NCBI RefSeq assembly: GCF_000341225.1
Contig: NZ_ANAC01000030.1
Span: forward strand, 1 to 64,000
DNA: 64,000 nt
From: Nocardiopsis alba DSM 43377
GTDB lineage: Bacteria > Actinomycetota > Actinomycetes > Streptosporangiales > Streptosporangiaceae
Direction of reading: 5' to 3'
A model generated the notes under the pieces. That model was not told the DNA's origin and searched no databases. It worked only from the letters and a program-made list of their open reading frames with translations. Of the stretch, positions 24,325-32,954 are shown piece after piece; within the stretch, counting starts at the first letter, position 1; the number at the start of each line of letters is the position of its first letter. Made by a program: the position numbers and the translations under genes.

Positions 24325-25563
24325 TCAGGCGCGGGTGTCCTTGACGACCTTCCCGCCCTGGACGACCAGGACCACGTTGTCCCGGTCCCCCAGCAGGGAG
24401 ATGTCGGCGAGCGGATCGCCGTCGCAGACGACCAGGTCGGCCACCTTGCCCGCTTCGACGGTGCCCGCCCGGTCGGCCACGCCGACCAGCTCCGCGGCGT
24501 TCCGGGTACCCGCGACGATGGCCTGTGTCGGGGTCAGGCCCACCCGGACCAACTGCGCCAGTTCGCGCAGGTTACGGCCGTGTTCGGAGATGCCCGCGTC
24601 GGTCCCCATCGCCACGCGCACCCCGCGCGCGACCGCGTGCGAGACCCGCTCGTAGGTCTCGTCGGTCAGGGCCCGCTTGGTCTCGATCGACTTGCGGGAC
24701 ATCAGGTGGATCCGGTCCTCGAAGTCGAACGTGGTCAGGGTCGGCACCAGGAAGGTGCCGCGCTCGAGCATCAGGTCGATGCCCTCGTCGTCGATCAGGT
24801 AGCCGTGCTCGATGCTGGCGACCCCGCCCCTGACCGCGTTGCGGATCCCCGCCGCCCCTTGGGCGTGGGCGGCGACCGGACGACCGCCGTGCTTGGCGGT
24901 CTCCGCGACGATCGCGGCGATCTCCTCCTCTCCGATGCCCTCGTCGGTGGGCCCGTCCGAAGGGCTGGAGAGCCCACCCGTGGCGCAGACCTTGATGACG
25001 TCGGCGCCGTCGCGGATGAGGCGACGCGTGGACACGCGCGCCTCCTGCGGGGAGTCGGCGATCTCGGCGGCGGTGTGCTCGCAGTCGTGCGCGTTGAACC
25101 CGGAGGGCAGGGTGAAGTCGGCGTGCCCTCCGGTGTGGCTCATCAGGCGGAGCGCCATGCTCAGGCGCGGGCCTCGGATCAGGCCCCTCTCCTGGGCGAT
25201 ACGGAACCCGGCGTCGGCCCCTCCGAGGTCGCGCGCGCCGGTCACACCGGCGTCGAGGGTCACGCTCATCCGCTCCGCGGACTCGAAGGCGTGCAGGCTC
25301 CGGGAGATCTCCGCGTTGTTGGTGGCCAGGGCCCGACCGTCGGCGAACCCGAAGTGCACGTGGGTGTCGATGAAGCCGGGCAGCAGGGTGCGTCCGCCCA
25401 GGCTCTCGACGGTGTCCTCGGGGTCCGTCGCGGGGGCGTCGGCCGCGGGCCCCGCGTAGACGATCTCCCCGTCCTTCACGAGCACGGCGGCGTCCTCGAC
25501 CGGGGCGGCCCCGGTGCCGTCGATCAGGGTGAGGTCCCGATACAGGGTCCTGGAGCCGGTCAT
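24325..25563 (-). CDS. Metal-dependent amidohydrolase (prolidase-like), copy 1
   Basis: A 412-residue amidohydrolase-superfamily enzyme. The metal motif DTHVHFGF, the carboxylated-Lys region VIKVCATGG, HAQGAAGIRNAVRGG, SIEHG and the catalytic Asp in MGTDAG are all visible. It resembles the imidazolonepropionase/Xaa-Pro dipeptidase branch that hydrolyses peptides or cyclic amides. Start ATG 25563 has AGGAGA. It lies 89 bp after an AbgT transporter gene, which itself overlaps a second, similar amidohydrolase, so the three are probably one operon for uptake and cleavage of an amide- or peptide-like compound. Confidence 0.83.
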   Translation of the reverse strand: MTGSRTLYRDLTLIDGTGAAPVEDAAVLVKDGEIVYAGPAADAPATDPEDTVESLGGRTLLPGFIDTHVHFGFADGRALATNNAEISRSLHAFESAERMSVTLDAGVTGARDLGGADAGFRIAQERGLIRGPRLSMALRLMSHTGGHADFTLPSGFNAHDCEHTAAEIADSPQEARVSTRRLIRDGADVIKVCATGGLSSPSDGPTDEGIGEEEIAAIVAETAKHGGRPVAAHAQGAAGIRNAVRGGVASIEHGYLIDDEGIDLMLERGTFLVPTLTTFDFEDRIHLMSRKSIETKRALTDETYERVSHAVARGVRVAMGTDAGISEHGRNLRELAQLVRVGLTPTQAIVAGTRNAAELVGVADRAGTVEAGKVADLVVCDGDPLADISLLGDRDNVVLVVQGGKVVKDTRA

Positions 25564-25652
25564 GGGATGTCTCCTTACGTCGGTGCGCCGGTTCGGCGAC
25601 AGGGTGCGGCCGGAGCCCGTTCGGGCCCCGGCCACGGTCGGGGATCGATGGT

Positions 25653-27257
25653 TCAGATGTGCGCGTACATGCCCGGTCCGATCGGCAGACCCAGGAAGAA
25701 GAACACCGCGAACACGGCGACCCAGATGACGAGGAAGACCAGGGAGAAGGGCAGACAGCGGGCGATCACGGTCCCGATTCCGGCCTTGGGCTCATAGGTC
25801 TTCAGGAAGCCGAGCACGATGATCACGTACGGGTTGAGCGGCGAGAGCACGCTGGAGGTGGAGTCGCCGATCCGGTACGCGGCCTGAACGAACCCGGGTT
25901 CGTAGCCCAACAGCGCGAACATCGGCACGAACACCACCGCGAACAGGGCCCACTGGGCCGACCCGGAGATGATGAAGAAGTTGATCAGCCAGGCCAGCAT
26001 GATGAACGCGACGATCGCCCCGAAGCCGGTGAAGCCGGTGGACTCCAGGGCCTCGGCCCCCTTGATGGCGATCCAGGTGGACAGGCCCGTCCAGTTGAAG
26101 AGCTCCAGGAACTGCGACATCACGAAGGCCAGCACGATGAACCCGGACATGTCCTTGATGGTGTGCCCCATCATCGCGGCCACGTCGGCCCCGCCGGTGA
26201 TGGCCCTGGTCGCCAGACCGTAGGCCAGCGCGGGCATCGCCAGGGTGAGGAAGACCAGGAAGACCACCGAGCTCAACAGCGGTGAGGTCGGGAGGAAGGC
26301 CCCGTCCTCGTTCCGCATGGGCGCGCCCGCGGGCAGGGTCACCAACAGCACCGCCGCCACGGTGATCACCAGGGCGATACCGGCCCAGCGCAGCCCCGAC
26401 CGCTCGATCCGGTCGAGCTCCGGATCCATCCGCATGTCGGGGCGGTCCGCTCCCTCACGGACGTCCTCAACCACGACCTGCTCACGGGTGACCCCGCCAC
26501 GCTCCATGGCGGGCTCGAGGACCCGATCGATGAGCAGACCGCCGACGAAGGTCAGCAGGACCGCGATGGTGAAGGTGAGGAAGTGGTTGGAGACCGGAGT
26601 GACCGTGGTGCCCAACCCCACCGAGGCGCTCGCGGTCTGGGTGATGCCGGACAGCAGGGCGTCGGTGCTGGTGATGAAGGGGCTGCAACTGAACGCCGCG
26701 GTGGCCACCGCGAAACCGCCCAGCAGACCGGCGACGGGGTGCCTTCCGGCGGCTTTGAAGACCAGGGCGGCCAGTGGAGGGATCACCACCATCGCGGCGT
26801 CGCTCATGATGCTGCCGGAGACCGTGACCAAGGCGACGACGTAGGGCAGCAGCCACTTCGGCGCACGCCCGAACGCCCCTCGGACCAGAGAGTTGAGCAG
26901 ACCGGTCCGCTGGGCCAGCCCCACACCGAGCAGCACCGTGAGGACCACGCCCAACGGCGGGAAACCGATGAAGTTCGAGACCAGGTTGGTGGTCAGCCAG
27001 GTCAGTCCCTGGGCGGAGAGGAAGCCCTGGATCTCCTGGGCGCCCTCCTCGCTGCCGGGCACCTCGTAGGTGGTGCCGAGCGACGCCATGATCGTGGAGG
27101 CCACGGCCACGATCACGAAGAGCAGCAGGAAAAGGATGAAGGGGTCGGGGATCCTGTTGCCGACGCGTTCGATGCCGTCCAGCATGCGGGCGAAGAGGCC
27201 GGGACGTGGTCCGGAGGATCCGTCCGTTCGGCTCCGCTTCGAGCTCTTGGTGCTCAT
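25653..27257 (-). CDS. AbgT-family transporter
   Basis: A 534-residue membrane protein with about a dozen hydrophobic segments, of the AbgT (p-aminobenzoyl-glutamate transporter) family. Recognisable parts are RIPDPFILFLLLFVIV, SDAAMVVIPPLAALVF, ATAAFSCSPF and the C-terminal SGSAQWALFAVVFVPMFALLGYEP with LSPLNPYVIIVLGF. AbgT members import p-aminobenzoyl-glutamate or export antifolates. Its ATG overlaps the stop of the upstream amidohydrolase (ATGA), indicating translational coupling. The flanking amidohydrolases suggest import of a substrate which they then cleave. Confidence 0.9.
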   Translation of the reverse strand: MSTKSSKRSRTDGSSGPRPGLFARMLDGIERVGNRIPDPFILFLLLFVIVAVASTIMASLGTTYEVPGSEEGAQEIQGFLSAQGLTWLTTNLVSNFIGFPPLGVVLTVLLGVGLAQRTGLLNSLVRGAFGRAPKWLLPYVVALVTVSGSIMSDAAMVVIPPLAALVFKAAGRHPVAGLLGGFAVATAAFSCSPFITSTDALLSGITQTASASVGLGTTVTPVSNHFLTFTIAVLLTFVGGLLIDRVLEPAMERGGVTREQVVVEDVREGADRPDMRMDPELDRIERSGLRWAGIALVITVAAVLLVTLPAGAPMRNEDGAFLPTSPLLSSVVFLVFLTLAMPALAYGLATRAITGGADVAAMMGHTIKDMSGFIVLAFVMSQFLELFNWTGLSTWIAIKGAEALESTGFTGFGAIVAFIMLAWLINFFIISGSAQWALFAVVFVPMFALLGYEPGFVQAAYRIGDSTSSVLSPLNPYVIIVLGFLKTYEPKAGIGTVIARCLPFSLVFLVIWVAVFAVFFFLGLPIGPGMYAHI

Positions 27258-28561
27258 GGTGTCACCTCGGAATGGGTCACGGGGAGGGGTCGGGGTCGGT
27301 TCGCGGGGGTCCGGCGTGCGGTGTCCTTGTGGACGACACCGTCCTTGATCACGACGGTGATGTTGTCGGGGTCGCCGGGCAGGGTGATGTCGGCGAGGGG
27401 GTCGCCCGCGCAGACGACGATGTCCGCGCGTTTGCCGGTTTCGAGGGTGCCGATCTCGTCGGCCAGCCCGAGGAGGGCGGCGGCGTCGCGGGTGCCGGCC
27501 AGCAGCGCGCCCATGGGGGTCAGCCCATGCTCGACGAGCAGCGCCAGTTCGCGCAGGTTACGGCCGTGCGGGCAGATGCCCGAGTCCGTGCCCATGGCGA
27601 CGCGGACGCCCGCCCTGACGGCGGTGGTGATGTTCTCGCTCAGGTGCTCTTGGAGCTTGAGCTTCTTGGCCACGGCGTAGGCGGCCGACCTGGTCGGATC
27701 GGGCGGGGTGGTGGCGGTCGACAGGGTGGGCACCAGGTAGGCGCCGCCGTCGAGCATGGACTCGATGCCGGGCCCGTCGATCTCATAGCCGTGTTCGATG
27801 CTGGTGACACCGGCGGCCAGGGCGTTGCGGATACTGCGCGCGCTCTGGGCGTGCGCCGCCACGGGAACGTCGTGGGCGGCGGCCTCCCGCACGATCACCG
27901 ACATCTCCTCGATGTTGAGACCGTCGTGCCATGGGGTGTCCTGGGGGCTCCAGACCCCGCCACTGGCCATCACCTTGATGACCCCGGCCCCCTTGCGCAT
28001 GACCTCGCGGGTGGCGCGCAGGGCCTCGGCCGGCCCATCGGTGTTGATCGAGACCGCTCCATCGGGCCCCAGGACCGTCCCGTAGTCGAACCCGCAACAG
28101 GTGCGGAAGTCGCCGTGCCCACCGGTGGGGCCCAGGGCCCGGTAGGCGGTGACGATCCGCGGACCGGCGACGATCCCCTCATCCACCGCGCGCATGACGG
28201 CCTGATCGAGTCCGGCCAGGTCGCGGACGCTGGTGACGCCCGCGTCCAGGGTGGCCCGCAGGCGCGGGATCGCGGTGAAGTAACCGTAGTGAGGGGGCTG
28301 ATCGACCAGGTCGGCGGGGTTCATCCCGTCGCCGGACATGGTCATGTGCACGTGGGTGTCGATGAACCCCGGAAGGATCGTCCCGCCGGCGGCGTCCACC
28401 TCATGGTGGGGACCGGTCACCTCCGGAGCGTCCGCGTCCGGACCGATCCAGTCGATCCGGCCCTCGCGGGCGATCACCGTCAGACCGAGCCGGGGGTCGG
28501 CTCCGGTCCCGTCGATCACGGTCCCGCCACGCACCACCACGGTCTGCTCGGCCGAGATCAT
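27254..28561 (-). CDS. Metal-dependent amidohydrolase (prolidase-like), copy 2
   Basis: A 435-residue paralogue of the amidohydrolase on the other side of the transporter. Metal and catalytic motifs: DTHVHMTMSG, VIKVMASGG, HAQSARSIRNALAAG, SIEHGYEI and MGTDSG. It differs in having an insertion around TDGPAEALRATREVM. ATG 28561 lies 9 bp after GAGAGG; ATG 28570 is possible. It is the first gene of the operon, overlapping AbgT by 4 bp, and is divergent from the double AsnC regulator that probably controls the unit. Confidence 0.83.
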   Translation of the reverse strand: MISAEQTVVVRGGTVIDGTGADPRLGLTVIAREGRIDWIGPDADAPEVTGPHHEVDAAGGTILPGFIDTHVHMTMSGDGMNPADLVDQPPHYGYFTAIPRLRATLDAGVTSVRDLAGLDQAVMRAVDEGIVAGPRIVTAYRALGPTGGHGDFRTCCGFDYGTVLGPDGAVSINTDGPAEALRATREVMRKGAGVIKVMASGGVWSPQDTPWHDGLNIEEMSVIVREAAAHDVPVAAHAQSARSIRNALAAGVTSIEHGYEIDGPGIESMLDGGAYLVPTLSTATTPPDPTRSAAYAVAKKLKLQEHLSENITTAVRAGVRVAMGTDSGICPHGRNLRELALLVEHGLTPMGALLAGTRDAAALLGLADEIGTLETGKRADIVVCAGDPLADITLPGDPDNITVVIKDGVVHKDTARRTPANRPRPLPVTHSEVTP

Positions 28562-28652
28562 CGACGCCATCCTCTCCCTCACCGCCCACCGGTGCCCGCG
28601 GCTCCGTGTACGGAAGGGCGGGACACGCACGAGCTCGTCGTCCATCGAGAAC

Positions 28653-28671
28653 ACGCAGCTCACGGCTGCGT
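28653..28671. promoter_or_regulatory. Inverted repeat in the AbgT operon/AsnC divergent region
   Basis: ACGCAGC (28653-28659) and GCTGCGT (28665-28671) form perfect 7-bp arms with a 5-bp spacer, midway between the two divergent starts. A direct repeat GCGAAAAC occurs nearby at 28681-28688 and 28713-28720, and GAAAC-GA-GTTTC at 28725-28736. These are candidate sites for the AsnC-type regulator. Confidence 0.4.
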
Positions 28672-28749
28672 TCCGATCTTGCGAAAACCTAAGCTGTGAT
28701 GTGGTTAACCCCGCGAAAACGCAGGAAACGAGTTTCGAGAAGGTGAACG

Positions 28750-29760
28750 ATGCCGGAACCCACCGTTCCGAACGAGTTCGATCTGACGCTGATCAACGCC
28801 CTCCAACTCGCGCCGAGGGCCACCTGGGCCGAACTGGGGCCGATCCTGGGCGTGGACCCCACCACGCTCTCCCGACGTTGGAAGCGCTTGGAGGACGAGG
28901 GTCTGGCCCGTATCGCGGCGTTCCCGCGCCGACGCGTGATGGCCCGCCGCAATCTCAGCTATGTCGAGCTGAGCTGCCGCAACGGAACGGTGGAGCGGGT
29001 CGCCGCCGTACTGGCCGAGGACCGGGACACCCTCAGCATCCAGTTCGTGGCCGGCTCCCACCAGCTCATGCTCACCGTGGTGCCCGGGGCGGGCCTGGCC
29101 GACTACCTGCTCAACGGGGTGGGCGGCATCCCCGACGTGGTGTCCTACCGGGTCCACGTGGTCACGGAGGTGCCGCGGGAGGCCTACCTGTGGCAGGTGC
29201 GGGCGCTCTCCCCCGACCAGCGCAGGCGCCTGCACGCCCTCTCCCCGGCGCCCAGGGACCCGGTCGGCAACGAGCAGGTCACCGAACTCGACCAGCGGAT
29301 CGTCGACCTGTTGTGCGAGGACGCGAGGCTGGGCTATCAGACCATCGCCGAGCGTCTGGACATCGCGCCCACCACGGCCGCGCGACGCCTCAACCGGCTC
29401 CTGCGCGACGGTCTGCTCGGGCTGCGCTGCGACATCTCCCGGGTGCACATGGGCTGGCCCAGCGCCGCCACCCTCTGGGGCAACGTCGACCCCGAGACCC
29501 TGGACTCCACACCCGATCTGGGCGAACGCATCCCCGAGGTTCGGCTGTGCACCAACATCGCCGGGCCGGAGAACACCCTGTTCATCCTCTGGCTCCGTGA
29601 CGCCCCCGACCTGACCCGGGTGGAACGACGCCTGCTGGAGGAACTCCCCGGGCTGCGCATCGCCGACCGCAGGATGACCCTGCGGACCTTCAAGTTCATG
29701 GGCGGGGTGACCGACGCCGCCCAGCGCTTCTCCCGTTCCGTCCCGATCCAGCTCCGGTGA
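28750..29760 (+). CDS. Lrp/AsnC regulator with two tandem modules
   Basis: A 336-residue regulator, about twice the usual Lrp/AsnC length. It contains two helix-turn-helix units: the first in FDLTLINALQLAPRATWAELG with PTTLSRRWKRLEDEGLA, the second in LDQRIVDLLCEDARLGYQTIAERL with PTTAARRLNRLLRDGLL, each followed by a RAM-like ligand domain. Such fused double-AsnC proteins are common in actinobacteria. ATG 28750 has GAGAAGG. Divergent position suggests it senses the substrate of, and controls, the amidohydrolase-AbgT operon. Confidence 0.87.
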   Translation: MPEPTVPNEFDLTLINALQLAPRATWAELGPILGVDPTTLSRRWKRLEDEGLARIAAFPRRRVMARRNLSYVELSCRNGTVERVAAVLAEDRDTLSIQFVAGSHQLMLTVVPGAGLADYLLNGVGGIPDVVSYRVHVVTEVPREAYLWQVRALSPDQRRRLHALSPAPRDPVGNEQVTELDQRIVDLLCEDARLGYQTIAERLDIAPTTAARRLNRLLRDGLLGLRCDISRVHMGWPSAATLWGNVDPETLDSTPDLGERIPEVRLCTNIAGPENTLFILWLRDAPDLTRVERRLLEELPGLRIADRRMTLRTFKFMGGVTDAAQRFSRSVPIQLR

Positions 29761-29763
29761 CCG

Positions 29764-30660
29764 TCAGGCCTCCGCGGCCTCTCCGGGAAGCACGTCCAGT
29801 TCCACCAGGAACCCCCGGCCCAGCGACTCGCGCAGCTCGGCGTCGCCCTCCGAGCCCTCGTCCAGGCGCAGCGCGAACGTGTGCAGTTCGTCGGAGCGCT
29901 CGACCCAGCCGACCCACCAGCCGTGGGCCTCGTCGTCCTCACCGTGGCCGGTGGGGCCGAAGAGCCGGTAGTCGCTCCCCTCCTCCAACGCCACCAGCTC
30001 GCGAAGGGTCTCCTGGTGCTCCACGTCCACGGGAAGCTCGGCCCTCGCCAGCCCGGCCAGGAAGGTGGCCTGCTCCAGCGCGGAGATCTCCAACGGACCC
30101 TCGGCCCAGAAACGGCCCAGGTCGTCCTCGTCCCCGACACCGCGGTTGCCGTAGTCGAACCGGTCCACCCAGGTGGACATGCGCTCGTGCCCGATCCGCT
30201 CGGCGACCTCGTGGTGCACCGACGTCCCGGAGGCGGACAGGTCCGCGCGCAGGCTCCGCCCCTCTCCCCGATCCGGGGAGATCGTCTCGTCGACGTCGGA
30301 GACCGCTCCGGTCTGGAGGGCGATGAGCGTGTTCGGGAGTTCGAAGGTGGCCCCGGGCACGGCGCGCTCGTGGGCGCCGTCCGCCCCCACCAGCACCGCC
30401 GATCGGCCGTTGGCGTCGTAGAGCACGAACGTCCCGTCCACCCCGGCGTCCTCGAACAGGGACTCCAGGTCGCCGCGCTCCACGGCCTCCACGTCGCCCA
30501 GCTCGACGGGCTCGCCCACGGCCGAACGGTCCGGCTCGCCCTCCTCCTCGGTCCCACCGCAGGCGACGCCCGTGAAGAGGGTGAGCGCGCACCCCGCGGT
30601 CAGGGCGTATCCACGGGTCCTCCGGGACCTTCTGGGGGCGGATTCGGTGTCGGTACGCAC
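29764..30660 (-). CDS. Class D beta-lactamase-like lipoprotein lacking catalytic residues
   Basis: A 298-residue secreted protein whose body matches class D (OXA) beta-lactamase or MecR1/BlaR1 sensor domains: LPNTLIALQTGAVSD, VAERIG, DYGN (169-172), FWAEGPLEISALEQATFLAGLARAELP, VEHQ and GWWVGWVE. The key motifs are broken: S-x-x-K is ATFE (104-107, Ser to Ala and Lys to Glu), S-x-V is SGT (144-146) and K-T-G is PTG (236-238). The N-terminus has Arg-rich residues, a hydrophobic stretch and Cys34 in GVAC, an acceptable though imperfect lipobox. GTG 30660 follows GGAGGAG. It is probably a binding or structural protein, not an enzyme. It is convergent with the AsnC gene. Confidence 0.8.
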   Translation of the reverse strand: MRTDTESAPRRSRRTRGYALTAGCALTLFTGVACGGTEEEGEPDRSAVGEPVELGDVEAVERGDLESLFEDAGVDGTFVLYDANGRSAVLVGADGAHERAVPGATFELPNTLIALQTGAVSDVDETISPDRGEGRSLRADLSASGTSVHHEVAERIGHERMSTWVDRFDYGNRGVGDEDDLGRFWAEGPLEISALEQATFLAGLARAELPVDVEHQETLRELVALEEGSDYRLFGPTGHGEDDEAHGWWVGWVERSDELHTFALRLDEGSEGDAELRESLGRGFLVELDVLPGEAAEA

Positions 30661-31016
30661 TCGGCTCCTCCAGGCGGTGATCGAGGGGACGTCCGTCCTC
30701 CAAACTAGCCCACGGACCACCGATCACCACCCCTGAACGACACGCTCCGCACGCGCGTCGCCCCGCCCGGTCACCCGTCATCGACGACGAGCGCCGACCG
30801 TCGAGCGCGAATCCGCCCCCGGACCCGCCCCACCCCTCCCACCCTCACCACCCCGTACGTGACCCATCCCTCGCGCCGTGCCCCCCACGACGAGGGCCCC
30901 GGCTCCCCTCACCCCACGACCTCACGGGCCCGAACGACGGAGCCGGGCACGGAACCCCTGGTCCCACGCCCTTCGCGGCCGCGCGACGACCGTCGTCCAC
31001 AACCCGTCGGGCGGTC
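30661..31016. other. Divergent intergenic region, no gene seen
   Basis: About 350 bp between the beta-lactamase-like gene and the gcv promoter. Base composition is C-rich with no codon-position bias supporting a gene on either strand. It must hold the leftward promoter of the beta-lactamase-like gene; no clear boxes are seen. Confidence 0.4.
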
Positions 31017-31046
31017 TTGGGAGCCCCATCCCGCCGCTGCTAGGCT
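31017..31046 (+). promoter_or_regulatory. Promoter of the gcv operon
   Basis: TTGGGA (31017-31022) and TAGGCT (31041-31046) with an 18-bp spacer form a plausible sigma-70 promoter. Transcription would start near 31053, about 10 bp before the first helix of the glycine riboswitch, which supports the call. Confidence 0.55.
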
Positions 31047-31061
31047 GAACCTGTTGCTGAC

Positions 31062-31252
31062 CCCGTACGGGAGAGTGTCCGCGTATCCAGCGTGGACCGC
31101 CGAAGGAGCAATCCCTCCCCACAGACAACCTCTCAGGCACAGCGGACCGTACGGGCGAGACCACTCTGGAAAGCAGGGACGCACGTCCCTCGCCGAAGGT
31201 GCAAGCCACGCCGAGCGCGGGGCGAAGCTCTCAGGCACCGATGACAGAGGGG
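31062..31252 (+). ncRNA. Tandem glycine riboswitch
   Basis: Two glycine aptamers in tandem upstream of gcvT. Aptamer 1: P1 formed by CCCGTACGG (31062-31070) and CCGTACGGG (31147-31155), with the conserved GGGAGAG, CCGCCGAAGGAGCAA and CTCTCAGGCAC. Aptamer 2: from about 31161 to 31252 with CCACTCTGGAAAGC, CGCCGAAGGTGCAA and CTCTCAGGCACCGATGACAGAGG. In known examples glycine binding turns on the glycine cleavage genes. The ribosome binding site of gcvT lies 40 bp downstream. Confidence 0.95.
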
Positions 31253-31301
31253 GAGGATGGCAACGCCTCAACCGACACCGCCCATCCTCTCGGGAGTGCC
31301 C

Positions 31302-32417
31302 ATGTCAGAGCCCACCTCCTCGCCGCGTCTCACCGCACTGCACAAGATCCACGAAGAGGCCGGGGCCACGCTCGTCGACTTCGCCGGGTGGCTCATGCCG
31401 CTCCGTTACGGCAGCGAGACCGCCGAGCACAAGGCGGTCCGCGAGGCCGCCGGGCTCTTCGACCTCTCCCACATGGGCGAGATCCGGCTGACCGGCCCCC
31501 AGGCCGACCAGGCCCTCGACCACGCCCTGGCCGGCTACCTGTCGAAACTGAAGGTGGGCCGGGCGCGCTACACCATGATCACCGCCGAGGACGGCGGTGT
31601 CCTGGACGACCTCATCGTCTACCGTCTCGGTGAGCGGGAGTACCTGGTCGTGGCCAACGCGGCCAACGTCTCCGTCGTCGCCTCCGCCCTGACCGAACGC
31701 GCCGCCGGCTTCGACGTCGAGGTCGTCGACGAGTCCCCCGAATACTCGCTCATCGCCATCCAGGGCCCGCGCGCCGTGGAGATCCTCGCCCCGCTCACCG
31801 ACGCCGACCTCGACGAGATCCGCTACTTCGCCGGTTACGAGCACACAGTCGCCGGTGTCCCCGTCCTGCTCGCCCGGACCGGTTACACCGGTGAGGACGG
31901 CTTCGAGATCTTCGTCAAGCCCGCCGACCGCGCCCCCGAGATCTGGTCCGCCCTCATCTCCGGCGGCGCCGACCTCGGTCTGGTCCCCGCCGGGCTCTCC
32001 GCGCGCGACACCCTGCGCATGGAGGCGGGCATGCCGCTCTACGGCCAGGAGCTCACCTCCGACCTCACCCCCTTCGACGCCGGCCTGGGCCGCGTGGTCA
32101 GGCTCGACAAGTCCGGTGACTTCGTCGGCCGCGCCGCCCTGGAAGAGGCCTCCCGCACCGCGCGTGACAAGCGCCTGGTCGGGTTCGTCGCCCGCGGCCG
32201 CCGGCCCCTGCGCAAGGGCCAGGACGTGCTGCGCGACGGCTCCGTCGTCGGAACCATCACCAGCGGCGCCCCCTCCCCCACCCTGGGCCGCCCCATCGCC
32301 ATGGCCTACGTGGACGGCGACCTCGACACCACGACCGGCACGTTCACCGTGGACGTGCGTGGCCGGGGAGAAGAGGTCGACGTGGTCGAGCTGCCGTTCT
32401 ACAAGCGGCGGTCGTAG
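31302..32417 (+). CDS. gcvT: Glycine cleavage system T protein (aminomethyltransferase)
   Basis: A 371-residue aminomethyltransferase. It takes the aminomethyl group from lipoyl-GcvH, releases ammonia and forms 5,10-methylene-tetrahydrofolate. Family motifs: VDFAGWLMPLRYGS, GLFDLSHMGEIRLTGP, ARTGYTGEDGFEI, LGLVPAGLSARDTLRMEAGMPLYG and the C-terminal barrel (VGTITSGAPSPTLG). Start ATG 31302 follows GGGAG; an ATG 45 bp upstream lies against the riboswitch and lacks an SD. It is the first gene of a riboswitch-controlled operon with gcvH, glyA and sdaA; gcvP is not in the window. Confidence 0.95.
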   Translation: MSEPTSSPRLTALHKIHEEAGATLVDFAGWLMPLRYGSETAEHKAVREAAGLFDLSHMGEIRLTGPQADQALDHALAGYLSKLKVGRARYTMITAEDGGVLDDLIVYRLGEREYLVVANAANVSVVASALTERAAGFDVEVVDESPEYSLIAIQGPRAVEILAPLTDADLDEIRYFAGYEHTVAGVPVLLARTGYTGEDGFEIFVKPADRAPEIWSALISGGADLGLVPAGLSARDTLRMEAGMPLYGQELTSDLTPFDAGLGRVVRLDKSGDFVGRAALEEASRTARDKRLVGFVARGRRPLRKGQDVLRDGSVVGTITSGAPSPTLGRPIAMAYVDGDLDTTTGTFTVDVRGRGEEVDVVELPFYKRRS

Positions 32418-32572
32418 GAGGGGGTCCCACGAGGATCCTCGACGACCGGTACACGCCTCGGTGCCGTTCCCCCAGGGGGGCGGCACGGACGGGGCGTGGC
32501 CGGACATAGGCCGGGCCGGGTCGCCGTACGGGCGCACGGCAGACAAATGGAACACCTCCAAGGAGAGTTGAA

Positions 32573-32953
32573 GTGAGCGTTCCCACGGAGCTGGGTTACA
32601 CCGCCAAACACGAGTGGGTCGCGGTAGAGGACGGGATCGCCACCGTCGGGATCACCGCGTTCGCCGCCGAATCGCTGGGCGACATCGTCTTCGTCGAGAC
32701 CCCCTCGGTCGGCGACGAGGTCACCGCGGGAGAGACCGCGGGAGAGGTGGAGTCCACCAAGTCCGTCAGCGACATCTACTCCCCCGTCAGCGGCGAGGTC
32801 GTCGAGGTCAACGAGACGCTCGAGGACTCCCCCGAGACCATCAACTCCGCGCCCTTCGAGGGCGGCTGGCTGTTCAAGGTGCGCTTCTCCGAGGAGCCCG
32901 CGGACCTGCTCTCCGCCGAGGAGTACACCAAGCTGACCGAAGGCGAGAACTGA
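32573..32953 (+). CDS. gcvH: Glycine cleavage system H protein
   Basis: A 126-residue lipoyl carrier protein. The lipoylation motif is VESTKSVSDIYSPVSG, with the modified Lys in ESTKS; GITAFAAESLGDIVFVETPSVG and the C-terminal WLFKVRFS are typical. It shuttles the aminomethyl group from the P protein to GcvT. GTG 32573 follows AAGGAGAG. The 155-bp gap after gcvT shows no convincing promoter, and the stop codon lies 1 bp before the glyA ATG. Confidence 0.95.
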   Translation: MSVPTELGYTAKHEWVAVEDGIATVGITAFAAESLGDIVFVETPSVGDEVTAGETAGEVESTKSVSDIYSPVSGEVVEVNETLEDSPETINSAPFEGGWLFKVRFSEEPADLLSAEEYTKLTEGEN

Positions 32954-32954
32954 T

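Noticed and set aside
29764..30660. Functional OXA-type beta-lactamase (resistance gene)
   Set aside because: The catalytic Ser and Lys are replaced by Ala and Glu and the K-T-G motif is PTG, so hydrolysis is not expected.
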